Shown: positions 15,872 to 24,252 of the stretch, piece by piece
How positions within the stretch are numbered: position 1 is the first letter of the stretch
Layout: every line of letters starts with the position of its first letter
Source: Paenibacillus piscarius
Lineage (GTDB): Bacteria > Bacillota > Bacilli > Paenibacillales > Paenibacillaceae
DNA length: 64,000 nucleotides
Reading direction: 5' to 3'
Assembly (NCBI RefSeq): GCF_022234545.1
Contig: NZ_JAIEUI010000003.1
Span: 464,394-528,393 of the forward strand
Program-made: the position numbers and the translations under genes
Notes under the pieces: model-generated
What the model was told of the DNA's origin: nothing
Database searches by the model: none
Seen by the model: only the letters and a program-made list of their open reading frames with translations

Positions 15872-17287
15872 GTGAAACAGTTGAAGAAGAGAAGCTCGGC
15901 CTGGCTTATGATGTTGACGGCTGTTATTACATTGGTATCCGGCTGCAGCGGCGGGGGCAATGCAGCACCACCGTCCGCAGCGCCTGCGGCGGAGGCCACC
16001 GAGGCACCGGCTGAAGCGACGCCTGCACCAACCGAAGCGCCTCCGGCAACGCCGGCGGCCAATCTGAACGGACGGGAGATCCGCATCTCCCACTGGTGGG
16101 ATGCTACCCCGGTAGGGGATTCAGAGGCGGATGAGCTGGCCCGCGAGCGGATTAAGGCGGTCGAGGAGAAGTACAACGTCAAGATCAAATACCTGAATAC
16201 TGAATACTGGTCAACGGCTGAGAAGCTGTCGTCATCGGTGATGGCGAGCGATCCTTTTGCCGAGATTGTGCGGCTGCCGGACGGCTTCATCTGGGGGCTG
16301 ATGCACGGCGGCTTCCTCACCCCGCTGGATGATTACCTGAAGGATTCGCAGATCGACCAGAGCGTGATTGACTCCATGCGCTTCGGCGGCGATAAGGTGT
16401 ACGGTCTGGAGAGCTGGTACAACCCGAACGACAGCGGTGTGTTCTATAACAAGCGGATTTTCAAGGAGGCAGGCCTGAAGGACCCGCAGCAGCTGATGGA
16501 CGAGGATAACTGGAACTGGAATACGATGCTTGATGCCGCAAAGAAGCTGACCGTTGACAAGAACGGTGACGGCAAAATGGACCAGTACGGCCTGGCTGGC
16601 GCCCATTACGTCTTATCCGAGCTGCTGATCGCCAGCAACGGCGCCAAAATCTACGATGAAGCGGCCCAGAAAGCCATCTTTGATTCACCGGCATCTATGG
16701 AAGCGCTTAACTATCTGTATAAGCTGTATACCGAGGATAAAGTTCTAAAGCCCAACGAAGGGAATGACTGGGAGGACCCGGCCAAGTACTTCGCGGAAGG
16801 AACGGGTGCCATGTATCCGGGCGGCCTCTGGGAGATTGAAGGGCGTATTCAAGGCAAGATGAAGGATGAGTGGGGCTATGTCTATATTCCCAAAGGCCCG
16901 CAGGCTGACAAGTACTATGATCCGCTGAGCCAGACGGCAGCCTATGCCATCCCCAAAGGGGTCAAGGATGCCGATACCATCGTGAAGATCTGGGAGGAGC
17001 TGCAGCCGTTCGACAGCTGGCAGGAGAACCGCCGGCTGTGGCTGGAGAATATTCTGCCGGATGAAACGAGCATCGCGAATGCCATGAATGATGACGGAAA
17101 GAGTGAGCGCGTATACGGCGGCCGTTACGGCGGGCTTGGCGTCAAGGATCAGCTCGACAAGGTAACGGAGAAATTCCTCAAAGGCGAGGTCACTCCATCT
17201 ACAGGCGTTGCCCAGGTGATTGGAACAGCGCAGGCGGCAGCCAAAAAGGTGCTGAGCGGCGAGCAGGACAAGGAGAAGAAAGAATAG
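15872..17287 (+). CDS. Sugar ABC transporter solute-binding lipoprotein
   Basis: 471 aa, GTG start with GGGGAG 11 bases upstream. A type II signal peptide ends in the lipobox LVSGC (Cys25), followed by an Ala/Pro/Thr-rich linker to about residue 65. The rest is a family 1 extracellular solute-binding fold: NGREIRISHWWDATPVGD, DPFAEIVRLPDGF, a glycine-rich GVFYNKRIFKEAG hinge region and KNGDGKMDQYGLAG. It would capture an oligosaccharide outside the membrane and hand it to one of the permease pairs downstream. It is the first gene of the run and directly behind the operator. A stem-loop separates it from the next gene. Confidence 0.9.
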   Translation: MKQLKKRSSAWLMMLTAVITLVSGCSGGGNAAPPSAAPAAEATEAPAEATPAPTEAPPATPAANLNGREIRISHWWDATPVGDSEADELARERIKAVEEKYNVKIKYLNTEYWSTAEKLSSSVMASDPFAEIVRLPDGFIWGLMHGGFLTPLDDYLKDSQIDQSVIDSMRFGGDKVYGLESWYNPNDSGVFYNKRIFKEAGLKDPQQLMDEDNWNWNTMLDAAKKLTVDKNGDGKMDQYGLAGAHYVLSELLIASNGAKIYDEAAQKAIFDSPASMEALNYLYKLYTEDKVLKPNEGNDWEDPAKYFAEGTGAMYPGGLWEIEGRIQGKMKDEWGYVYIPKGPQADKYYDPLSQTAAYAIPKGVKDADTIVKIWEELQPFDSWQENRRLWLENILPDETSIANAMNDDGKSERVYGGRYGGLGVKDQLDKVTEKFLKGEVTPSTGVAQVIGTAQAAAKKVLSGEQDKEKKE

Positions 17288-17313
17288 CCTGGCCGCTTGC
17301 CATTACAGGCACA

Positions 17314-17347
17314 CTGCCCGCCCTATACATAGCGGAGCGGCGGGCAG
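17314..17347 (+). other. Intercistronic stem-loop between the two solute-binding protein genes
   Basis: CTGCCCGCC (17314-17322) pairs with GGCGGGCAG (17339-17347), a 9-bp GC stem without a U run. Such structures between a binding-protein gene and the downstream transporter genes often stabilise the upstream message or attenuate readthrough. That role is inference. Confidence 0.55.
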
Positions 17348-17402
17348 CCTGTTCCTATGGATCACTCTTATCAATGTAAGTCTGCTAGAGGGGGGAACAC
17401 GA

Positions 17403-20309
17403 GTGAGAATGTCATTATCCCGTCGGAGGCTTCACCGGACACTTGTACTGATCATGCTGGTCTCCATGCTGGCGCTGCCTGCAGCAAGTGCAGAGCCGCC
17501 TGCTGCCGGGACGGAGGCGCCGGGTGCGCCAGGCAGCGGACGGGCGGCGCAGCAGCTCACTGAGGGCAGCTATGACAGTTACCTGCAGCAATATCAGGGC
17601 GAGGCGCAGCCCCGCGAAGAAATCATCATTAAGGGGGCCGATTACTCAGGCTCCGAAGGCATGACCCCGGAGCTGCTGACCGGGCTTGGCGGCGAGACAG
17701 GCAGATATGTGAAGACAGAGGAGAGCGGCTCGGTGGAGTGGCAGCTCGATGTGCCGCAGTCCGGGCTGTACCATATCACCGTGCGTTATTTTCCGGTCCA
17801 GGGCAAGAGCTCGAATATCGAACGCGAGCTGCGGATTGACGGCGAACTGCCCTTCAATAGTGCCCGCAATCTCAGCTTCGGACGGATCTGGGTGAATGAG
17901 AGCAATGAAATCCGCAGGGATAACCGGGGCAATGATCTCAGGCCGCGCCAGGTGGAGTCGCCGGCCTGGCAGGAGACGCTGCTGAGAGATACAGAAGGGT
18001 ACTATGAGGAGCCGTATCAATTCTACTTCTCAGCCGGGCGGCACACCTTGACGATGGTCTCCGGCAGGGAGCCGATGGTCATTGACTATATCAAGCTGCA
18101 CAGCTATGATCCGCCCGCTGCCTACGCGGAGGTCAAGCAGAGCTATGAAGCGCAAGGGTACAAAGCCACCAGCGGCCATTCAGTCAAGATTCAGGGAGAA
18201 GACGCCGCCTATAAATCCTCTCCGACCCTGTATCCGGTTACGGACCGTTCCAGTCCTTCGACGGAGCCCTATGATGTCTCCAAAATCCGCATGAACACCA
18301 TCGGCGGGAACAACTGGCGGGTGCCGGGCCAATGGATCGCCTGGGAGGTAGAGGTGCCGGAGGATGGTCTCTATCATCTTACGGTCAAGGGCAGGCAGGA
18401 GCTGCTTAGAGGCATCTATTCCACACGCTCCCTGCGCATCGACGGGGAGATTCCTTTCCGGGAAATGCTGCAGATCCCGTTCTATTATGACTCAGACTGG
18501 CAGATGAACAGGCTGGGGACCGGGGAAGAGCCTTATTTATTCTATCTGAGCCAAGGCAAACATGAATTGCAGCTGGAGGTCAGCCTCGGAGCGATTGCTC
18601 CGCTGCTGCGCCAGGTGGAGGCCAGTGTGCTTGACATCAATGCCATGTACCGGAAGATTCTGATGATTACAGGCAATGTGCCTGATCCGTACCGCGATTA
18701 CAAGCTGGATGAGCAGATCCCGGATATGGTCTCCGTATTCCGTGAGCAGAGCAAGCTTCTGTACAGCGTATCGGAGGAGCTGGTCCGGCTGACCGGAGAG
18801 AAGAGTGATAAGACCGCGACGTTGAATAAAACTGCCTATCAGCTGGCGGACATGGCCGACAAGCCGGAGACGGTGCAGAAACGGCTGTCCCAGTTCAAAA
18901 TCAATGTGGGCAGCGTCGGCTCCTGGATTCTGGAGGTGCGGGAGCAGCCGCTGGAGATTGATTATCTGCTGCTGACCTCGCCGGATGTGAAGCTGCCGAA
19001 GGCGGGCTCCTCCGTATTCCGGAAGATCGGGCATGAGGTGTCGTCCTTCACCCACTCATTCTTCGAAGACTACAACACGATCGGCAACACCTCGGAGAAC
19101 GGAGAGACCATTGATGTATGGATCGGAACCGGCCGTGACCAGGCGCAGGTGCTGAAGGCAATGATCGATGATACATTTACCCCGCAGACCGGGATCGGCG
19201 TCAATCTGAAGCTGGTGAATCCGAATGTGCTGCTGCGTGCCTCGCTGGCCGGGGAAGGCCCGGATGTGGCGATGCAGGTCGGCAATGACATGCCGGTGAA
19301 CTTCGGGATGCGCCAGGCGGCGGAGGACCTGTCGGGATACCCCGGCTATGAGGAAGTAGTGAAGCAGTTCAGGGACAGCGCGCTCGTGCCATACCGGTAC
19401 GGGAACCAGGTCTTCGCCCTGCCGGAGCAGCAGATCTTCAACATGCTGTTTTACCGCAAGGATATTCTGCAGGAGCTGAATCTGCAGCCGCCGCAGACCT
19501 GGGACGATGTGTACGCGATGATCCCGGTGCTGCAGAAGCACCGGATGGATATGGCGCTGCCGCTGGCCCAGACGACCGGCGTGCCGGTGCTGGAGGTTAA
19601 CCGCGCCTATGCTATGCTGCTCTATCAGATGGGCGGGTCCTTTTATCTGCAGGACGGGGCGAAGAGCGGGCTCGATACGGAGACGGGACTGGCCGCCTTC
19701 AAGAACTGGACCAACTTCTATACCAGCTACAAGCTGCCGCTGATCTTCGACTTCCCGATGCGCTTCCGCACCGGCGAGATGCCGGTCGGAATTCAGGATT
19801 ATACCTTCTATAACTATCTGACGGTGTCCGCGCCGGAGATTAAGGGATTGTGGGAGTTCATCCCCGTTCCGGGCACGAAGCAGCCGGACGGCAGTATCCG
19901 CAGAGATGTTGCCAGCGGCGGCACGGCCGCGCTGATGCTGAAGCAGGCCAAGAATAAGAAGGCAGCCTGGGAATTCATGAAGTGGTGGGTCGACAAGGAT
20001 TCGCAGGTCCGCTTCGGGCGGGAGATGGAGGGCCTGATGGGCGCGGCTGCGCGGTATCCGACCGCCAACGTTGAAGCGCTACGGGAGCTGCCGTGGCCGA
20101 CCCGCGACTACAAGAGTCTGGAGGAGCAATGGCAGTGGGTGCAGGGTGTGCCAGAGGTGCCGGGCGGCTACTTCACCGGGCGTCATCTCGACAATGCCTT
20201 GCGCGAGGTGATCAACAACGGCACGAATACCGCCGATGCCCTGTACGACTATGTGCAGGAGATCGATTATGAGATCGCTCAGAAGCGAGCCGAGTTCCAT
20301 TTGGAATGA
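17403..20309 (+). CDS. Exported fusion: two carbohydrate-binding-like domains plus an ABC solute-binding domain
   Basis: 968 aa, GTG start with AGAGGGGGG about eight bases upstream. A Sec signal peptide ends near LPAASA (residue about 30) with no lipobox. Residues about 65-240 and 259-525 look like two beta-sandwich carbohydrate-binding modules sharing the internal pattern RELRIDGELPF / RSLRIDGEIPF and a final strand MVIDYIKL / LEIDYLLL. In the second copy about 100 mostly helical residues (about 400-497) are inserted before that last strand. Residues about 565-950 are a family 1 solute-binding domain (LNPNVLL-like core, DVAMQVGNDMPVNFG, FNMLFYRKDIL). It is twice the length of an ordinary binding protein. 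Two permease genes follow within 20 bases. The polymer bound is unknown. Confidence 0.8.
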   Translation: MRMSLSRRRLHRTLVLIMLVSMLALPAASAEPPAAGTEAPGAPGSGRAAQQLTEGSYDSYLQQYQGEAQPREEIIIKGADYSGSEGMTPELLTGLGGETGRYVKTEESGSVEWQLDVPQSGLYHITVRYFPVQGKSSNIERELRIDGELPFNSARNLSFGRIWVNESNEIRRDNRGNDLRPRQVESPAWQETLLRDTEGYYEEPYQFYFSAGRHTLTMVSGREPMVIDYIKLHSYDPPAAYAEVKQSYEAQGYKATSGHSVKIQGEDAAYKSSPTLYPVTDRSSPSTEPYDVSKIRMNTIGGNNWRVPGQWIAWEVEVPEDGLYHLTVKGRQELLRGIYSTRSLRIDGEIPFREMLQIPFYYDSDWQMNRLGTGEEPYLFYLSQGKHELQLEVSLGAIAPLLRQVEASVLDINAMYRKILMITGNVPDPYRDYKLDEQIPDMVSVFREQSKLLYSVSEELVRLTGEKSDKTATLNKTAYQLADMADKPETVQKRLSQFKINVGSVGSWILEVREQPLEIDYLLLTSPDVKLPKAGSSVFRKIGHEVSSFTHSFFEDYNTIGNTSENGETIDVWIGTGRDQAQVLKAMIDDTFTPQTGIGVNLKLVNPNVLLRASLAGEGPDVAMQVGNDMPVNFGMRQAAEDLSGYPGYEEVVKQFRDSALVPYRYGNQVFALPEQQIFNMLFYRKDILQELNLQPPQTWDDVYAMIPVLQKHRMDMALPLAQTTGVPVLEVNRAYAMLLYQMGGSFYLQDGAKSGLDTETGLAAFKNWTNFYTSYKLPLIFDFPMRFRTGEMPVGIQDYTFYNYLTVSAPEIKGLWEFIPVPGTKQPDGSIRRDVASGGTAALMLKQAKNKKAAWEFMKWWVDKDSQVRFGREMEGLMGAAARYPTANVEALRELPWPTRDYKSLEEQWQWVQGVPEVPGGYFTGRHLDNALREVINNGTNTADALYDYVQEIDYEIAQKRAEFHLE

Positions 20310-20327
20310 CGGCAGGGAGGGACTTGT

Positions 20328-21293
20328 ATGCAGAAAGTGAACAATACGGCCGACCCCTTGATCCAGCCCCGGCTGAGCCCTTCCAGGCTGCGTAATTACT
20401 GGGAACTGTTCGGCAAGGACGTGCGGCGGGATAAACATCTGTACGTGCTGCTGGCTCCTTATATGGTGCTGTTTATGTTATTTACTGTGCTTCCGGTCAT
20501 TATCTCGATTTTCTTCAGCTTCACACACTTCAACATGCTGGAGATGCCGCGCTGGATTGGCTGGGAGAACTATTCCAAGCTGCTCTGGAACGATGATGTA
20601 TTCCTGATCGGGGTGAAGAATACGCTCATCTTCTCCGTCGTGACCGGGCCGGTCAGCTATATCGCCTGCTTCCTGTTTGCGTGGCTGATCAATGAGCTGA
20701 ATCCGAAGCTGCGGGCGTTTATGACCCTGATCTTTTTCGCGCCGTCGATCTCGGGGAATGTATTCTTCATCTGGCAGATTATTTTCTCCAGTGACTCCTA
20801 CGGGATTATTAACGGTCTGCTGATGCAGCTGGGCGTGATCTATGAACCGGTTCAATGGCTGCAGGACCCCAAATATATGCTGGGGATTATCATGCTGGTG
20901 CAGCTCTGGCTGAGCCTGGGAACCAGCTTCCTGGCCTTCATTGCCGGGCTGCAGACCGTTGACAAGACGCTGTATGAAGCAGGGGCGGTGGACGGTGTCA
21001 AAAACCGCTGGCAGGAGCTGTGGTACATTACCCTGCCTTCGATGCGGCCGCAGCTGATGTTCGGCGCAGTGATCCAGATTACCGCTTCGCTGGCGGTTGC
21101 TGATGTGGCGATGGCGCTGGCGGGCTTCCCGAGCGTGCAATACGGGGCGCATACGATCGTCACCCACCTGGTGGATTACGGGACGATCCGGTTCGAGATG
21201 GGCTATGCCTCGGCGATTGCCACCGTGCTGTTCGTGCTGATGCTGGGCAGCAATCTGATTGTCCAAAAGCTGCTGAAGAGGGTGGGTGAATAA
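20328..21293 (+). CDS. Sugar ABC transporter permease, MalF type (first pair)
   Basis: 321 aa. About six membrane segments follow a cytoplasmic N-terminus of 35 residues. The EAA loop that docks the ATPase is LYEAGAVDGVKNRWQELWYI, followed by TLPSMRP. RBS GGGAGG precedes the ATG. It lies 18 bases after the CBM-fusion binding protein and 5 bases before its MalG-type partner, so the three form one importer. The system has no ATPase gene; a shared MsmX-type ATPase is assumed. Confidence 0.9.
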   Translation: MQKVNNTADPLIQPRLSPSRLRNYWELFGKDVRRDKHLYVLLAPYMVLFMLFTVLPVIISIFFSFTHFNMLEMPRWIGWENYSKLLWNDDVFLIGVKNTLIFSVVTGPVSYIACFLFAWLINELNPKLRAFMTLIFFAPSISGNVFFIWQIIFSSDSYGIINGLLMQLGVIYEPVQWLQDPKYMLGIIMLVQLWLSLGTSFLAFIAGLQTVDKTLYEAGAVDGVKNRWQELWYITLPSMRPQLMFGAVIQITASLAVADVAMALAGFPSVQYGAHTIVTHLVDYGTIRFEMGYASAIATVLFVLMLGSNLIVQKLLKRVGE

Positions 21294-21298
21294 ACGGG

Positions 21299-22162
21299 AT
21301 GAAGCTTGCTATACCTCTGAACAAAAAAATAAACCGCTCCTGGCAGGTGGATGCGCTGCTGTTCCTGGCCCTGGCCGGATTCGGGTCGTTCATGGCGATT
21401 CCGTTAATTTATGTGATTAACAATGCGTTTAAGCCGCTGGATGAGCTGTTTATTTTCCCGCCTACGCTGTTTGTCAGGAATGCCACGCTGGAGAACTTCG
21501 CCAATCTGTTTCAGGTCATGAAGAATTCCTGGGTGCCGTTCTCCAGATATATTTTCAACACCGTATTCATCACAGCGGCGGGGACGGCCGGGCATATCCT
21601 GCTGGCCTCAGCGGCGGCTTATCCACTGGCGAAGCATAAGTTCCGCGGTTCCAAGGTGCTGTTCACCGTCGTGGTGCTGTCGCTGATGTTCTCGCCGCAT
21701 GTTACGGCGATACCCAATTATATGATTATGTCCGCGCTGGGCTGGATGGACACCTACCAGGCGGTTATTGTTCCGGCCTTCGCCTATCCGCTGGGCCTGT
21801 ACCTGATGAAGCAGTTCATGGAGCAGATCCCGGATGCGCTGCTGGAGGCGGCCAAGATTGACGGGGCCAGTGAATACCGCATCTTCTGGCAGGTGGTGAT
21901 GCCGCTGGTGAAGCCGGCCTGGCTGACCCTGTTAATTCTGATGATGCAGATGCTGTGGGGGACAGACGGCGGCAGCTTCATCTACAGCGAGCAGCTCAAG
22001 ACGCTGCATTATGCCATGGGACAGATTATCCAGGGCGGAATTGCGCGCGCAGGTGTCGGGGCGGCGGTAGCGGTGATTATGATGTCCGTGCCGATTGTGA
22101 CGTTTATCCTGTCACAGAGCAATGTGATTCAGACGATGGCTTCGTCCGGCATGAAGGACTAG
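21299..22162 (+). CDS. Carbohydrate ABC transporter permease, MalG type (first pair)
   Basis: 287 aa. The EAA motif LLEAAKIDGASEYRIFWQVV plus MPLVKP is intact. The segment order, with a short N-terminal cytoplasmic stretch, one segment and then a long extracellular loop before the core, fits MalG. It forms a heterodimer channel with the preceding permease. The protein ends in MASSGMKD, a common C-terminus for this family in Paenibacillaceae. The ribosome site is weak, so coupling to the upstream gene is likely. Confidence 0.9.
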   Translation: MKLAIPLNKKINRSWQVDALLFLALAGFGSFMAIPLIYVINNAFKPLDELFIFPPTLFVRNATLENFANLFQVMKNSWVPFSRYIFNTVFITAAGTAGHILLASAAAYPLAKHKFRGSKVLFTVVVLSLMFSPHVTAIPNYMIMSALGWMDTYQAVIVPAFAYPLGLYLMKQFMEQIPDALLEAAKIDGASEYRIFWQVVMPLVKPAWLTLLILMMQMLWGTDGGSFIYSEQLKTLHYAMGQIIQGGIARAGVGAAVAVIMMSVPIVTFILSQSNVIQTMASSGMKD

Positions 22163-22166
22163 AGCG

Positions 22167-23624
22167 ATGGAGGCGTTAGGGTTGAGAATAAAGTCATCGA
22201 TGCTGGTACTGGTATCGGTGCTGCTGCTGGCCTGCCTGTGTCCAAGGCCGGCGGAAGCCGCACCGTATGACGGGTATACCTATTCCTACTGGGGCGAAGC
22301 GGTGAAGTCGCCGATTGCTTATCTTCCCTCGCGGGCAATCACCGGGCTTGAGGCCGGAACAGGGGCCTGGACCGCCCCGGGCGACCTGTTCGTCTCCCCG
22401 GAGGGACTGCTCTATGTCCTGGATTCAGGGAACGGACGGATTGTCGTGCTGAATCAGCAGTGGAACACTGTGCGCACTATTGAAGGCTTCCGCAACGGAG
22501 GCAAGGAAGAACGCTTCAATAACCCCGAGGGTCTCTTCGTGACGGGGGAAGGCCGGATCTATGTGGCAGATACGGAGAACCGGCGGCTGGTGGAGCTGGA
22601 TAGCGCCGGACGCTTTATCCGGGAGATCGGAGCGCCGAAGGCGGATGTGATCGGCGAGACGTTCGAATATTTTCCCCGCAAGGTGATTGTAGACAAGGCG
22701 GGACGCATCTATGTCGTCGGCAGGGGTGTCTATGAAGGGCTGATCGAATTCGACAGCGACGGGCAATTCACGGGGTTCATGGGCACCAACCGGGTACAGT
22801 TCGATCCGGTGGATCTGTTCTGGAAGTCGGTCTCCACCAAGGAGCAGCGGGAGAAGATGGTGCAGTTCATTCCGCTGGAATTCAATAACGCCGATGTTGA
22901 TCAGGACGGCTTCATCTATACCACGACAGTAGACAAAAAAACCTTCTCGCCGGTCAAACGGCTCAATCCCTCCGGCATCGACGTCCTGAGGGTGAACGGG
23001 GAGATCGCGCCGATCGGCGACCTGAGCATGGAGCGATCGGCGTTCATTGATATTGATGTGGCGCGAAATGGGGTCTACCGCACACTGGATGCTACACGCG
23101 GGCGGGTCTTCACCTACAATGAGGACGGCAATCTGCTGTATGTCATCGGCCAATTGGGCAGCCAGCTCGGCACGTTCAAGAATCCGGCGGCGGTGGAGAG
23201 CTACGGCAACGCCATTTACGTGCTGGACCGCGATCTGGGGAGAATTACCGAATTCAAGGTAACCCGGTTCGGCAGCATGGTGAATGAAGCCAATCAGCTG
23301 TATAGCTCCGGCAAGCATAACGAAGCCGCCAAGCTGTGGCGGGAGGTGCTGAAGCTGGATGCCAACTATGAGATGGCCTATGTCGGCATCGGCAAGTCGC
23401 TGCTGCGCCAGGGCGAATACAAAGAGGCCATGACTTACCTGAAGCTGGGCAATGACCGGGAATACTATTCCAAGGCGCTGGGCAAATACCGGCGGGAGTA
23501 TATGCGCGAGCATTTCAGTGTCTATATGACCGGACTCATAGTGCTGCTGCTGGGGGGCGCTGCAGCGGTCCGCCTGGTGAAGCGGCCAAGACAGAAGGGG
23601 GTGGCTCAGGATGCCGTTTCTTAA
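22167..23624 (+). CDS. NHL-repeat/TPR protein with signal peptide and C-terminal membrane anchor
   Basis: 485 aa if read from ATG 22167 (AAGGA eight bases upstream). A TTG at 22182 with GGAGG upstream is equally good and gives a cleaner signal peptide. Order: signal peptide (to about 31, PRPAEA), NHL-type beta-propeller (about 50-370, repeats such as LFVSPEGLLYVLDSGNGRI and LFVTGEGRIYVADTENRRL), TPR-like helices (about 375-430), one membrane segment (about 452-470) and a basic cytoplasmic tail. The propeller would face outside. It overlaps the next gene by 14 bases. The role is unknown; it might scaffold the uptake or degradation machinery. Confidence 0.8.
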   Translation: MEALGLRIKSSMLVLVSVLLLACLCPRPAEAAPYDGYTYSYWGEAVKSPIAYLPSRAITGLEAGTGAWTAPGDLFVSPEGLLYVLDSGNGRIVVLNQQWNTVRTIEGFRNGGKEERFNNPEGLFVTGEGRIYVADTENRRLVELDSAGRFIREIGAPKADVIGETFEYFPRKVIVDKAGRIYVVGRGVYEGLIEFDSDGQFTGFMGTNRVQFDPVDLFWKSVSTKEQREKMVQFIPLEFNNADVDQDGFIYTTTVDKKTFSPVKRLNPSGIDVLRVNGEIAPIGDLSMERSAFIDIDVARNGVYRTLDATRGRVFTYNEDGNLLYVIGQLGSQLGTFKNPAAVESYGNAIYVLDRDLGRITEFKVTRFGSMVNEANQLYSSGKHNEAAKLWREVLKLDANYEMAYVGIGKSLLRQGEYKEAMTYLKLGNDREYYSKALGKYRREYMREHFSVYMTGLIVLLLGGAAAVRLVKRPRQKGVAQDAVS

Positions 23625-24234
23625 GGATATTAAATATTCACTGCATGTAGCAGTGCACCCCTTCGACGGATTCTGGGATCTGAAATACGAGAACAAAGGG
23701 AAGCTGCGCATGGCCGTAGGCATTCTATTCGCACTTACCCTGACCATGATCGTGAAGCGCCAGTACGTGGGCTATGTGGTCAATTACAACCATCCGCTGG
23801 AGCTGAACAGCATCAATGAGCTGAAGTATATCGTCTTCCCGTTCCTGCTGTGGTGTCTGGCCAACTGGTCGCTGACGACCCTGATGGACGGCGAGGGCAA
23901 ATTCATGGAGATCGTAATCACGACGGGATACGCGCTGCTGCCGCTGATTCTGGTCAACATCCCCAATATTCTGCTCAGCAATATGATTACGCTGCGTGAA
24001 GCGTCCTTTTATCATCTGCTGGATTCGCTCGCGACACTGTGGTTCCTGTGGCTGCTGTTCATCGGGACGATGACGGTGCATCAGTATACGGTGCTCAAGA
24101 CCATTACAACCATGCTGCTGACACTGGCGGTGGTGGGCATTATCATCTTCCTGGGCCTGTTGTTCTTCAATCTGATCCAGCAAATTGTCAGTTTTGTCTA
24201 CACCATCTATCAGGAGCTGTCCCTGCGCGGATAA
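23611..24234 (+). CDS. YIP1-family integral membrane protein
   Basis: 207 aa with about five membrane segments and short loops. The N-terminal region LKYSLHVAVHPFDGFWDLKYENKG followed by hydrophobic helices is what I know from bacterial YIP1-domain (PF04893) proteins; eukaryotic Yip1 proteins act in vesicle traffic but the bacterial role is undefined. The ATG lies inside the end of the NHL gene, implying translational coupling and a physical partnership. It has no catalytic motif that I can see. Confidence 0.75.
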   Translation: MPFLKDIKYSLHVAVHPFDGFWDLKYENKGKLRMAVGILFALTLTMIVKRQYVGYVVNYNHPLELNSINELKYIVFPFLLWCLANWSLTTLMDGEGKFMEIVITTGYALLPLILVNIPNILLSNMITLREASFYHLLDSLATLWFLWLLFIGTMTVHQYTVLKTITTMLLTLAVVGIIIFLGLLFFNLIQQIVSFVYTIYQELSLRG

Positions 24235-24252
24235 GAAAGGAGGAGCCTGGCC

